A DNA stretch of 24,799 nt from Lentisphaeria bacterium UBA7640 (GTDB lineage Bacteria; Verrucomicrobiota; Lentisphaeria; Victivallales; Victivallaceae), in NCBI GenBank assembly GCA_002483765.1, contig DLIO01000111.1, forward strand, positions 1 to 24,799, given 5' to 3'. This document shows, one piece after another, positions 1 to 7,667 of the stretch; position 1 is the first letter of the stretch, and every line of letters begins with the position of its first letter. Position numbers and translations under genes: made by a program. The notes under the pieces are model-generated. The model was not told the origin of the DNA. It ran no database searches and saw only the letters and a program-made list of their open reading frames with translations.

Positions 1-47
1 TTAAAGTTATGGGATGTCTCTGACAAATAGCTGTAAATCAGGCTTTC

Positions 48-78
48 AATTCTCGCGCGCATTTTGCGCGCGCGAATT
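48..78. repeat. GC-rich palindrome (REP-like), copy 1
   Basis: An imperfect inverted repeat: the arm AATTCTCGCGCGC, a loop ATTTT, and the arm GCGCGCGCGAATT, with one mismatch. It resembles the palindromes at 16762-16804, 18718-18750 and 24779-24799 and looks like a diverged copy. It lies downstream of the arfB operon, which reads leftward, so it could act as an RNA 3'-end structure. No clear U-tract follows it on the minus strand, so it is not called a terminator. Confidence 0.7.
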
Positions 79-130
79 CAATACCCAAATTATCCTATTA
101 ATTACTGTAAGCACCATCTCGAATGATGTG

Positions 131-356
131 GCGTGCCTTTCCTTGCTTTCTGTGTTTAGAATCCCCTTCCCCACTTTCGTGACCATTCGTGGCATTCGTG
201 GACAAAAACTCTTTCCCGTTTTCGTGCCTTTCGTGTTTTTCGTGGTTAAAATCCCCTTCCCCACTTTCGTGGACATTCGTGGCATTCGTGGACAAAAACT
301 CTTCCCCGTTTTCGTGCCTTTCGTGTTTTTCGTGGTCAAAATCCCCTTCCCCACTT
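131..356. repeat. 90-bp tandem repeat with internal TTCGTGG sub-repeats
   Basis: Two full units (161-250 and 251-340) differ at about four positions. A partial third unit covers 341-356 and a degenerate partial unit precedes 161. Each unit contains several copies of a short motif around TTCGTGG. Because 90 is a multiple of three, frames stay open on both strands and give low-complexity translations that repeat every 30 residues. I regard those frames as spurious. The reverse complement (ttaaccacgaa...) matches the ends of the element at 16536-16693, so both belong to one intergenic repeat family. Nothing else was recognised in 1-404. Confidence 0.85.
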
Positions 357-404
357 CTCGCTTTCGCAATTTCCTGTTTGTGGTCAGGGGTTTTTCACAA
401 GGGC

Positions 405-821
405 TTATTCGTCATGATCCTTACGGCGTAGAGATTTTTTGATAGAATGTTTGGTCTTGCTATCGAGTCGACGTTTTACGGAGCCGCGGGTTGGACGTGT
501 GGCGCGCCGGACTCGGGGAGTGTGGAGCGCGCCGCGAATCAGCGCTAACAGCCGTTCACGCGCCGCTTCGCGGTTTTGTAATTGACTGCGGTGGGTTTGT
601 GAAGTCACCGCTAAAACTCCATCAATAGTTAGCTTTCCGAAGAGACGTTCCAGAAGTCGTTTTTTGACCTCTTCGGGTAATGCAGATTCGGCGACATTCC
701 AACTCAAACGTACCGCAGTCGCTACTTTATTGACGTTTTGACCGCCGGGTCCGGAAGATTGGTGAAATGTTTCCTGAAACTCATGAATTGGTAGGATTAT
801 TTTTCGGCCGTTGAAATACAT
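405..821 (-). CDS. arfB: Peptidyl-tRNA hydrolase ArfB (YaeJ-type ribosome rescue factor)
   Basis: A 138-residue member of the class I release-factor family that lacks the codon-recognition domains. The catalytic GGQ motif is at residues 26-28, in the context SSGPGGQNVNKV. The C-terminal third is rich in Arg and Lys, as expected for the ArfB tail that enters the empty mRNA channel of stalled ribosomes. Known family role: hydrolysis of peptidyl-tRNA on ribosomes stalled without a stop codon. Length and architecture match ArfB rather than RF1/RF2. The start codon overlaps the stop of the upstream membrane-protein gene by one base (TAATG), which suggests translational coupling within a corA-like/membrane protein/arfB operon. 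The protein ends at a TAA just inside the repeat-rich end of the window. Confidence 0.93.
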   Translation of the reverse strand: MYFNGRKIILPIHEFQETFHQSSGPGGQNVNKVATAVRLSWNVAESALPEEVKKRLLERLFGKLTIDGVLAVTSQTHRSQLQNREAARERLLALIRGALHTPRVRRATRPTRGSVKRRLDSKTKHSIKKSLRRKDHDE

Positions 822-1420
822 TACTGCGCTTTTTCTGATTTTATAATTTGTTGCTGGCTTTCAATCTTTATAGCCGATTCCGGCACTACCGTCATTGCAG
901 GTAGTGGTTCAGATTTTTGAGTATGGAAAGCTTCAAATCCACTATTATTCCATAGAATCACCATCAGATAGAGCGATAATTGAAAAATCCCCCAACTGGC
1001 GTAAGTCATCATTAAAACACTACAAACCTTGACCCATTTCGACCCAAAAGCGCGTAAAAACCAAAAGCGTACTAACAACCAGATCGCCAATAACGCACTA
1101 AAGTTAATAATTCCCAACGCAACAGCTTGATAACCGTTGCTAGTAATAAAGTCCATCATGCCTGGCCCATCGATGCCGAAGATAATATTAAAAACGCTGA
1201 TTAACCACAAAAATGGATATGCGCAAAAAAGCAAAAACCAAAGCAAAAAACCTTGCGAATTAGATTGATTCAATTCAAACTCTTGATTCAAACAGAAAAG
1301 AACCGAAACCAAAATTATCACTCCAGTTAAGGCACAAAGAAAATCCCATTGGCGCCGCGCCTTCTTTTTTGTATTGAGCGAATCGCGATGTGGAATATGA
1401 AACAGGTTAAATTTTGTCAT
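821..1420 (-). CDS. Hypothetical four-helix membrane protein
   Basis: A 199-residue protein that I do not recognise. It starts with about 25 polar, basic residues (KKKARRQ). Four hydrophobic stretches follow, near residues 26-45, 57-83, 97-120 and 130-156, and then a soluble tail of about 40 residues rich in Glu, Gln and Lys. The basic N-terminus suggests it lies in the cytoplasm. A good Shine-Dalgarno sequence (GGAAGGA, eight bases before the ATG) supports the start. The gene begins 14 bases after the CorA-like gene ends, and its stop overlaps the arfB start, so all three are probably co-transcribed. Neither neighbour gives a specific clue to its function. Confidence 0.8.
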   Translation of the reverse strand: MTKFNLFHIPHRDSLNTKKKARRQWDFLCALTGVIILVSVLFCLNQEFELNQSNSQGFLLWFLLFCAYPFLWLISVFNIIFGIDGPGMMDFITSNGYQAVALGIINFSALLAIWLLVRFWFLRAFGSKWVKVCSVLMMTYASWGIFQLSLYLMVILWNNSGFEAFHTQKSEPLPAMTVVPESAIKIESQQQIIKSEKAQ

Positions 1421-1434
1421 AGCAATTTCCTTCC

Positions 1435-2382
1435 TTAATGTTTTTTGCGTTCACCAAGCCCGACGCGCTTAGTTAAAACATAGGTAACGTAACCAATAAC
1501 CGCCATTACCAATATCAATCCGCTATAAGCATGGGGCCACCAAAGATGATCGGTCATCATAGTAAATTCAGACATCCCACCTAAACCGGTAATGACACTG
1601 AGCGGCATGAAAACGATATTAATAATGGTCAATTGCTTCATAACAATGGCCAGATTGTTGCTAACTACCGACACGCGTGCGTCGGACATACCAGTCAAAA
1701 CTCCAGCATAGATATCCGCAAGGTTGTTGCACTGTTCGTTTTCCACCTTGATATCATCAAGAAAATCTTCTTCATCTTCGCTAAAACCAAGTTTACGGGA
1801 ATCTGACCTCAAGCGCGTTAAAAGCACCTGATTAGCACTAATCGCGCTTTCGTAATAAGTCAAACTTTTTAATAGTGTGAACATGTTGACCAGCGACTTA
1901 TTAGTGACCGAAAATTCAATTTTATTTTCAATTTCATCAGAAACTGAACGGATGATGCGCAGATGTTCTAAAAAATGATGAGTTGAGTGATAAAGCATTC
2001 GCAACATAATACCCGGGATAGAGTTGCCACGCAACATCATTTTTCCGTGTTCAAAAATATACATTGGTTCAGCCTGCAGAATAATGACGCGATCTTTGAA
2101 TAAAAACATGCCGAACGACGCGACGCGGAAATTGAGACTGCGGTCGCCTTTATAGTTGCGGGGTTGTTTCATAATCACCGCCACATGATCTTCTTCGTAT
2201 TCGATTCGTGATATTTCATCATCATCAAGCGCAGAATAAAAGGTGTGCTCATCAATGCCACATTCTTCTACCAAATAGCGTTTATCGTCTTCGTCCGGAG
2301 TCGTGTAAACTTGGATTTTGCCAATTATTTCTGGCGGACACTCGGAGACGCGCCCAGCAGTAATGTCGTAACTTTTAAACAT
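1435..2382 (-). CDS. CorA-family divalent metal ion transporter with GMS in place of GMN
   Basis: A 315-residue protein with CorA architecture: a cytoplasmic alpha/beta N-terminal domain, a long helical region (about residues 130-240), and two C-terminal membrane helices (about 243-267 and 283-305). CorA proteins form pentameric channels for Mg2+ or related divalent ions. The signature after the first helix is normally GMN; here it is GLGGMSEF with Ser271 in the Asn position. The following loop is acidic and aromatic, as in other CorA-like proteins. The charged C-terminus (KRVGLGERKKH) fits the cytoplasmic tail. The start has a GGGA Shine-Dalgarno sequence about eight bases upstream. It is the first gene of an apparent operon with a small membrane protein and arfB. 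Ion specificity (Mg2+, Co2+, Ni2+ or Zn2+ efflux) cannot be decided from sequence. Confidence 0.88.
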   Translation of the reverse strand: MFKSYDITAGRVSECPPEIIGKIQVYTTPDEDDKRYLVEECGIDEHTFYSALDDDEISRIEYEEDHVAVIMKQPRNYKGDRSLNFRVASFGMFLFKDRVIILQAEPMYIFEHGKMMLRGNSIPGIMLRMLYHSTHHFLEHLRIIRSVSDEIENKIEFSVTNKSLVNMFTLLKSLTYYESAISANQVLLTRLRSDSRKLGFSEDEEDFLDDIKVENEQCNNLADIYAGVLTGMSDARVSVVSNNLAIVMKQLTIINIVFMPLSVITGLGGMSEFTMMTDHLWWPHAYSGLILVMAVIGYVTYVLTKRVGLGERKKH

Positions 2383-2467
2383 AATTTATTCCCTTAATTT
2401 CTTTTTAAATGCAATAGCGGGCAACGCACTTGCGTTCCGTGAGCGACGGGAATGAACCGATAATTAC

Positions 2468-2560
2468 GCGCGGGGCTGCGATAGGCAGCAAAAAACAACG
2501 TACTGCTAAATCATACAGCAAAGGAGCAGAGTGCCGATTGATTGATTAGCAACCCCGCGC
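2468..2560 (-). promoter_or_regulatory. Possible structured RNA leader upstream of the CorA-like gene
   Basis: The 327-base gap between the OleC-like and CorA-like genes has no credible ORF. It holds a 12-bp inverted repeat (2549-2560 with 2468-2479) closing a 69-base interior. Read as minus-strand RNA, the one non-identical pair is a G-U wobble; read as plus-strand RNA it is a C-A mismatch. The interior has a smaller TGCT...AGCA hairpin. Closer to corA, around 2420-2440, is a second short palindrome, AACGCA-CT-TGCGTT. I could not match the known M-box consensus, so no ligand is proposed. It may be a leader, a small RNA gene or chance. Confidence 0.3.
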
Positions 2561-2709
2561 AATCGCGGCCCAGGGTCGTCGTTGCTCTGGTGTTTATCCT
2601 GCTTCTTTTCCATGATCTGTTTCCATAATTATTATTTGGGAGCGATATCTCTTTAAAATACCAGTAATAGGACGTTTTTCAATGTTCCGAAATAGTAAAA
2701 ACCCGAAAT

Positions 2710-4377
2710 TTAGCGGGCTCGTTTGCCAGCGAGAACCGACAGTTTTTCACGGAAAATTTTGGCATTGTGTCGGATGTCAACGGGCAACGCTTTAATGAAT
2801 CTGATATCGCTAATTTTTTCTGTAAATGGGTATTCTGTGCCCAACTCAAGCAATTCAGCGGTTAATCTAGCACGGCTCCGAGCGTTGCGTGGGTAATGTG
2901 TCGCGAACGGTTCTACGAATAATACCGCGCCATCACAACCCTGCACTAACGCAGTGCGATATATTGCGGGATGGCAATTAAACACCGCTTCGGAGCAAAC
3001 TGGATAATAAACCATATTATCAGCATAAACTAAATGGTTCTTGCGCCCGCAGAACCACAAACGTCCGCGTTCATCAAAATATCCGGTATCGCCCATGCGA
3101 TGCCATTTGCCTGCCGAATCTGCAATTTCCGATTTTGCCGTCGCGTCTGCATCGTTAAAATAAGCAGCTTTAACCACATCGCCGCGAACCACAATCTCGC
3201 CACGTTCGCCAATCGACAACTCTAAATCTGGATGCCATTCAAGGATTGTTCCATCTCTGCACTCGATGATCTTGATCTCCATGCCTGGGTTTGGATAGCC
3301 GACGCAATAGCCAGCGCCATCGCGAGTTGCAACGGCGGTTTTTGCCAGCATTTCAGTGCCACTAAAAGTGCTGGTAGTCAAGGCTTCAGTCGCTCCGTAT
3401 GGCACCCAGGTTTCGCCGTCAACTGCAATAACGGCTTTAATAGCGCAATGCAGTTCCTCGCCGACTGGCGCGCCAGCCATCAATACTTTTTTCAGCTTCG
3501 GCATTTTTAAATTATGCGCGATTGCGTAATTAGCAGTTACGCGCCACAGAGCTGGAGAACCGAATGAAAAAGTGACGCCGTGGGCATTGATTTCGCGGAT
3601 GATATTTTCCGGATTGACTTCGGCTGGATGTCGAAAATCCATTTTGGGGATTACCGACGGCATTCCTGTCGCGACTGCCAACAATGCAAAGAGTGGAAAT
3701 GCCGACATATCAATCTGTTCGGGACCCGCGCCATAAACTTGGCTGATGTTTTTCAGTTGCGCCTGAAAAATCCGATGTGTATAAATCACCCCTTTAGGCG
3801 GGCCAGTGCTACCAGAAGTGAAAACAATCGCCGCCATATCATCTGGACTACTATGAACGGTTTCAAAACTCACCCTTTGACGGCATTCCAACTCGCCGAT
3901 CTCAATAATATGGTTTAGATTAGTAACTCCGGGCGGAGTGAAGTTACCAAAACCGAAATTAATACGAACAGTTTTAAAGCTAGTAGAAAAAACTTTACGT
4001 ATCCAATGAATAATATTTACTGCGATCATTGCTTCGGGTTCGGTGCGCCGGATGCAGCCAAGCATATTTTTAAATCCCAACCCCGGGTCCACCAATATCG
4101 GCACTGCTCCGGTTTTGAACAACGCAAACACCACCGCCGACAACTCCAATCCGGGTTTCATCAACAAAAGTACTCGAGTCCCCACACCAATCCCTGCGGC
4201 GGCAAATGCCGTTGCATAATGGTTGGTCAATTCGGCCAATTGAGCGAAAGTCAGCACACGATAATCGAACAAACCATCACTATTTCGCTTCAGCGGCTCA
4301 AATAACGCTTTACGATCACCATAGCGTGTTGCCATTAAATCTAGCTGCGCGCCAATATTAGGGTTTTCTGAATTCAT
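2710..4377 (-). CDS. OleC-like AMP-dependent acyl ligase (ANL superfamily)
   Basis: A 555-residue adenylate-forming enzyme. Visible motifs are the P-loop FTSGSTGPPKGV (about 186-197), the A5 motif YGATEAL (about 327-333), MGDTGYF (about 428-433), and a C-terminal domain ending in HNAKIFREKL with the expected catalytic Lys near 540. This pattern resembles OleC/fatty-acyl-CoA-ligase proteins, which form beta-lactones from beta-hydroxy acids in long-chain olefin synthesis, more than ordinary acetyl-CoA synthetases. No oleA, oleB or oleD is in the window, so the substrate is uncertain. I chose the ATG at 4377 because it overlaps the truA stop as ATGA and gives a family-like N-terminus. An ATG at 4407 would add ten residues and has its own weak ribosome binding site. 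It is the last gene of the mtnP-truA operon. Confidence 0.85.
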   Translation of the reverse strand: MNSENPNIGAQLDLMATRYGDRKALFEPLKRNSDGLFDYRVLTFAQLAELTNHYATAFAAAGIGVGTRVLLLMKPGLELSAVVFALFKTGAVPILVDPGLGFKNMLGCIRRTEPEAMIAVNIIHWIRKVFSTSFKTVRINFGFGNFTPPGVTNLNHIIEIGELECRQRVSFETVHSSPDDMAAIVFTSGSTGPPKGVIYTHRIFQAQLKNISQVYGAGPEQIDMSAFPLFALLAVATGMPSVIPKMDFRHPAEVNPENIIREINAHGVTFSFGSPALWRVTANYAIAHNLKMPKLKKVLMAGAPVGEELHCAIKAVIAVDGETWVPYGATEALTTSTFSGTEMLAKTAVATRDGAGYCVGYPNPGMEIKIIECRDGTILEWHPDLELSIGERGEIVVRGDVVKAAYFNDADATAKSEIADSAGKWHRMGDTGYFDERGRLWFCGRKNHLVYADNMVYYPVCSEAVFNCHPAIYRTALVQGCDGAVLFVEPFATHYPRNARSRARLTAELLELGTEYPFTEKISDIRFIKALPVDIRHNAKIFREKLSVLAGKRAR

Positions 4378-5222
4378 ACAAAAAATGGAACTGTGCGCAG
4401 TTTCCATTGCTCCATCTCTTTATTTTCGTAAAATACCTTCATCAAAAACAATCCATGTGCGGGAGCGGTTTGCGGTGCAAGTTGTCGATCCTGACCCTCC
4501 AGAATACCTTTGACTTCAGAGGAACCGAGCTCGCCACGACCAATCGCAACGAGAAGACCAGTCAGGCAACGAATCATTTTATAAAGAAAACTATTGCCGA
4601 CAAAACTGATGCAGAGATAATTATCAAATCGTTCAAATTCAATGCGATAAATCGTTCTTACCGCTTCATCAATTTGAGATCGATGAACCACAAATGATGA
4701 AAAATCATGTTTGCCAACCAAAACCGCGGCAGCTTCCTGCATTGCCGCAATATCCATCATCTTCCGCAATTGCCATGAATAACCTGACGAAAATGGGTTT
4801 TCATCGCCCAAGTTAAGTACATAAACATAGGCTTTTCCAATTGCGTCAAAACGTGGGCTAAAATCCATCGGCCTCGACCTGATTTTTCGAATACGAATGT
4901 CAGTTGGCAACATACGATTCATAGCTCGCCGTAATTTTTCGCGCTCAATAGTTGGCCGCAACGGGGCTGCAAACGTCGCCGCCATGCCACGTGCGTGAAC
5001 ACCGGAATCAGTTCGACTGCTACCGGATACCTTTATCGGTAAACCTGCATAAATCCCAGATAATAAGTTCTGAATGTCTTCCTGTACAGTTCGGTCATTA
5101 TTCTGGCATTGCCAGCCACAAAACTTGGTGCCGTCAAACATCACTTCCATCAAAAAACGCTCTTGCGATTCATATGGTGGTCTGTCGACTTTTGTAATCA
5201 TGGTGCCGTCGGAAAGAATCAT
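4374..5222 (-). CDS. truA: tRNA pseudouridine(38-40) synthase TruA
   Basis: A 282-residue TruA-family enzyme that isomerises uridines in the anticodon arm of many tRNAs. The catalytic motif SRTDSGVHA is present, with the nucleophile Asp72. Other family segments are the N-terminal YDGT-like strand (MFDGTKFCGWQ), the KAYVYVLN strand and the C-terminal NSFLYKMIRCLTG segment. Length is close to the usual 250-270 residues plus a short N-terminal extension. The ATG at 5222 overlaps the mtnP stop by four bases (ATGA), which favours it over the internal ATG at residue 8. The gene also overlaps the next gene by four bases, so mtnP, truA and the acyl ligase are probably translationally coupled. Confidence 0.95.
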   Translation of the reverse strand: MILSDGTMITKVDRPPYESQERFLMEVMFDGTKFCGWQCQNNDRTVQEDIQNLLSGIYAGLPIKVSGSSRTDSGVHARGMAATFAAPLRPTIEREKLRRAMNRMLPTDIRIRKIRSRPMDFSPRFDAIGKAYVYVLNLGDENPFSSGYSWQLRKMMDIAAMQEAAAVLVGKHDFSSFVVHRSQIDEAVRTIYRIEFERFDNYLCISFVGNSFLYKMIRCLTGLLVAIGRGELGSSEVKGILEGQDRQLAPQTAPAHGLFLMKVFYENKEMEQWKLRTVPFFV

Positions 5223-6103
5223 TTACAATACTTACCGATAATCGGCTCCAATCGCTTCTTGACTTCAGCAGTAATGCTTTCACGTGCTGTGATAATGTTG
5301 TTTTCGAGCGCGTAAAAACATGGGTTGTCTTTCGACAAATCCTTCAAATCTTTAGCGATACGTTTAATAATATCTTTACTGACCTCGGTGTTAGCAATCA
5401 AATGTCCAATAACCATATCGACGGTAACATGATCATGATCGGGATGCCAGCAATCGTAGTCAGTAACCATGGCAATTGTAGCATAAGCTATTTCAGCTTC
5501 GCGCGCCAGTTTTGCTTCCGGTAAATTGGTCATGCCAATCACGTGAAAACCATGATCACGGTAGATTTTAGACTCGATTTTGGTGGAAAAAGCAGGCCCT
5601 TCCATATTGACATAGGTACCGGTGATATGAACGCGCCGCTCGGTGTCATCAGAGTTTTCTATCGACTCTTTAGCCGCCTTGGCCGCAAAAGCGGACAATT
5701 CAGGACACACTGGATTGCCAAAACCGATATGCGCAACGATGCCATTACCAAAAAATGTATCCTGTCCGGCAGTGCGGCGGCGATCATAATACTGGTCAAC
5801 CAAAACGATGTCACGAGGCCGGATGCGCTCGCGCAAACTGCCCACCGCCGAAATACTGATAATATGGGTAACTCCCAATATTTTCATGGCAAAAATATTA
5901 GCACGATGATTAATTTCCGCCGGAGCAATCACGTGACCACGCCCATGACGCGACAAAAATACCACCTTCTGTCCGTTCAGTGTTCCACAAGTAAAACTGT
6001 CTGAAGGTTCCCCAAACGGAGTGGTAATATTTACTTTCTCGATATTTTCAACTCCATCTATGTCATAGAGACCACTGCCGCCAATAATGCCAAGTTTCAT
6101 CAT
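5219..6103 (-). CDS. mtnP: S-methyl-5'-thioadenosine phosphorylase (MTAP)
   Basis: A purine nucleoside phosphorylase of the MTAP type, about 294 residues. It converts methylthioadenosine and phosphate to adenine and methylthioribose-1-phosphate in methionine salvage. The N-terminus carries the phosphate-binding GGSGLY motif. The middle has the conserved RHGRGH segment, and later come MTNLPEAKLAREAEI and TDYDCWHPDHDHVTV, whose Asp residues recognise the 6-amino group of adenine and distinguish MTAP from guanosine/inosine phosphorylases. An in-frame start 45 bases upstream lacks a ribosome binding site. The paired ATGs at 6103 and 6100 follow GGAGA at good spacing. The protein is cytoplasmic and first in an operon with truA. 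Confidence 0.93.
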   Translation of the reverse strand: MMKLGIIGGSGLYDIDGVENIEKVNITTPFGEPSDSFTCGTLNGQKVVFLSRHGRGHVIAPAEINHRANIFAMKILGVTHIISISAVGSLRERIRPRDIVLVDQYYDRRRTAGQDTFFGNGIVAHIGFGNPVCPELSAFAAKAAKESIENSDDTERRVHITGTYVNMEGPAFSTKIESKIYRDHGFHVIGMTNLPEAKLAREAEIAYATIAMVTDYDCWHPDHDHVTVDMVIGHLIANTEVSKDIIKRIAKDLKDLSKDNPCFYALENNIITARESITAEVKKRLEPIIGKYCK

Positions 6104-6234
6104 CAATTCTCCATTTAAATAATCTAAACACAAACTACTATAAAGCATTGAATATAACCCTGAAAGAACGTTTTTTCAAAGAAGCTCAAACTGAGGAAAA
6201 GGAGGTAACATAGTGTGCAGAGGATAGAATATAA

Positions 6235-6343
6235 GAGTTAGGAGTTAGGAGTTAGGAGTTTGTTCAAGGTTTATGGGAGAGGGGGAAAGATAACATAGGC
6301 ATTCTTGTCTGGGTAAAGGGAAAAATGTAGGAGTTAGGAGTTT
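6235..6343. repeat. TTAGGAG heptamer repeats
   Basis: A 7-base unit (TTAGGAG) is repeated about four times at 6235-6261 and twice more at 6328-6343, with purine-rich sequence between. The same kind of low-complexity repeat appears in reverse complement at 16697-16745. Nothing coding was found in 6104-6523. The rest of this gap is AT-rich and carries the promoter region of the downstream regulator. Confidence 0.75.
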
Positions 6344-6397
6344 TACTATATTATGCACACAAGGAGAACATCCAGTGAAAATTAAAATCAATATTTT

Positions 6398-6454
6398 ATA
6401 GTATAACTTTTCAACAAAAATAGTATAACTTTAGGCTTAAAAACGAAACGGTTT
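6398..6454 (+). promoter_or_regulatory. Candidate operator sites upstream of the GntR/LacI-type regulator
   Basis: A 13-base direct repeat ATAGTATAACTTT occurs at 6398-6410 and 6420-6432, 22 bases apart and therefore on nearly the same face of the helix. Downstream is a 9-base palindrome AAACGGTTT (6446-6454), resembling the half-sites of LacI/GntR-type operators. It lies 11 bases before the -35 box. Autoregulation by the adjacent regulator is the simplest reading, but it is inferred from position alone. Confidence 0.4.
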
Positions 6455-6465
6455 GAAATAAATTG

Positions 6466-6493
6466 TTGACTTTCAAAAAAATTCGATTATACT
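6466..6493 (+). promoter_or_regulatory. Sigma70-type promoter of the GntR/LacI-type regulator
   Basis: TTGACT (6466-6471) and TATACT (6488-6493) are separated by 16 bases, each one base from consensus. The ATG lies 30 bases downstream of the -10 box in an AT-rich leader with only a weak ribosome binding site. Confidence 0.65.
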
Positions 6494-6523
6494 AACAGTA
6501 GACAAATTTAATATAGGTTTTGT

Positions 6524-7621
6524 ATGGGATTAGTCAGCACAAAATATTCAGAACGAGAAATCATTAAAGATATAATTCATTATATCGAGGGAAATGAACT
6601 TCCTGAAGGTACGGCATTGGCTTCGACCAGCAAAATGGCTTCTCGTTATAACGTATCCCAAGGCACTATTCATCGGGCAGTAAGCAAACTTGTCGCAAAA
6701 GGTTTGATAAATCGTGTTCGTGGTAGCGGTACTTATGTTGCCCAATCGCATGCCACGGGCAGAAAAGCAAAAATTGCTATTTGGGGTTGGCAACGGAATC
6801 AAGATAGTCCTATGGACAAAGCAGCATATAATACTTTTGACGATGCATTGATGGAACAGCTTAAAAAGGCAAACTGTGATGTAAGCTTTATTTGGAGACC
6901 TTCTCACATTAACAAAAATTTCGACTTGGAACATCTTGCAAAGTATGATATTTTAATCACTCCCGAGGGTATGCTCAATGATGCGGTGGCTTCCTATTTA
7001 TCACGATTAGAAATTAATGTGATAATTACATGGAGTGATAAGCTTTCTCGGTATCCATTTCATCAGGTTTTTCATGATTACCGACCTGGCTTCATAAAAG
7101 CGCTGGAATTGATCAAAAACAAAGGTTTTAACCATATATGTATCGTTTCTACCTCTGGAGCCACCTCAACTTTCCGAGCAGAAATACTACAAAAATGCGC
7201 AAAAGAACAAAACATCACCTACACCGAGATGCCACATGAAGAACTCATGCATGTGGGAAGCTCGATGGTTGTACTGCGAGGACGTGAAAAAGCAAAATAT
7301 TATGTTGAAAACAATTGTCGGGGCGTGATTTTCTCTACCAGTGATTTTTTGACCTTTGGAATGCTTGATTATTTCAGAGAGAAAAATATTGAAGTGGGCA
7401 AAGACGTGTTCATCGTTAGCTATGACAATATCGAAGGCCATGGCGTTTTCGCCGGAAAGGAACCCGTTTTAACTTCAATAACTCATCCTCTTCTGGAATT
7501 AGCAAACGCAACGGTTAATCTTACGGAAAAACTATTAAAATCACATGAATATAATAATTTTTTGAACCATATAGTCAGAGTTCAATCACATGAGCTCGTA
7601 ATAAGAAAAAGCTTGAAATAA
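6524..7621 (+). CDS. GntR-family transcriptional regulator with LacI-type sugar-binding domain
   Basis: A 365-residue regulator. Residues about 8-75 form a GntR winged helix: the segment MASRYNVSQGTIHRAVSKL is the recognition helix-turn-helix, and RVRGSGTYV is the wing. Residues about 82-365 resemble the periplasmic-binding-protein-like effector domain of LacI/GalR regulators, with strands such as FNHICIVSTSG and DVFIVSYDN. This hybrid layout (AraR-like) is typical of sugar-responsive regulators. Its promoter has candidate operators. Downstream on the same strand are a pseudopilin gene and a large secreted carbohydrate-active protein, which are the likely targets. The effector is probably a sugar released by those enzymes, though this is inference from position. 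Confidence 0.85.
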   Translation: MGLVSTKYSEREIIKDIIHYIEGNELPEGTALASTSKMASRYNVSQGTIHRAVSKLVAKGLINRVRGSGTYVAQSHATGRKAKIAIWGWQRNQDSPMDKAAYNTFDDALMEQLKKANCDVSFIWRPSHINKNFDLEHLAKYDILITPEGMLNDAVASYLSRLEINVIITWSDKLSRYPFHQVFHDYRPGFIKALELIKNKGFNHICIVSTSGATSTFRAEILQKCAKEQNITYTEMPHEELMHVGSSMVVLRGREKAKYYVENNCRGVIFSTSDFLTFGMLDYFREKNIEVGKDVFIVSYDNIEGHGVFAGKEPVLTSITHPLLELANATVNLTEKLLKSHEYNNFLNHIVRVQSHELVIRKSLK

Positions 7622-7667
7622 GCCCAAAAAGGGTAGAAACGAGCTCAAAAAAAACAGGAGATGGAAA

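Noticed and set aside
14..442. Open frames on both strands across the first 440 bases
   Set aside because: They exist because of the 90-bp repeat (a multiple of three). The translations are periodic, have no ribosome binding site of note and overlap arfB on the opposite strand.
3034..4305. Plus-strand ORFs inside the acyl ligase gene
   Set aside because: They are antisense shadows of a clearly conserved enzyme with all ANL motifs on the minus strand.
6235..6343. Heptamer repeats considered as a CRISPR array or iterated regulatory sites
   Set aside because: Units are 7 bases and contiguous, without spacers, and the same low-complexity type occurs elsewhere in the window, so they look like a simple sequence repeat.
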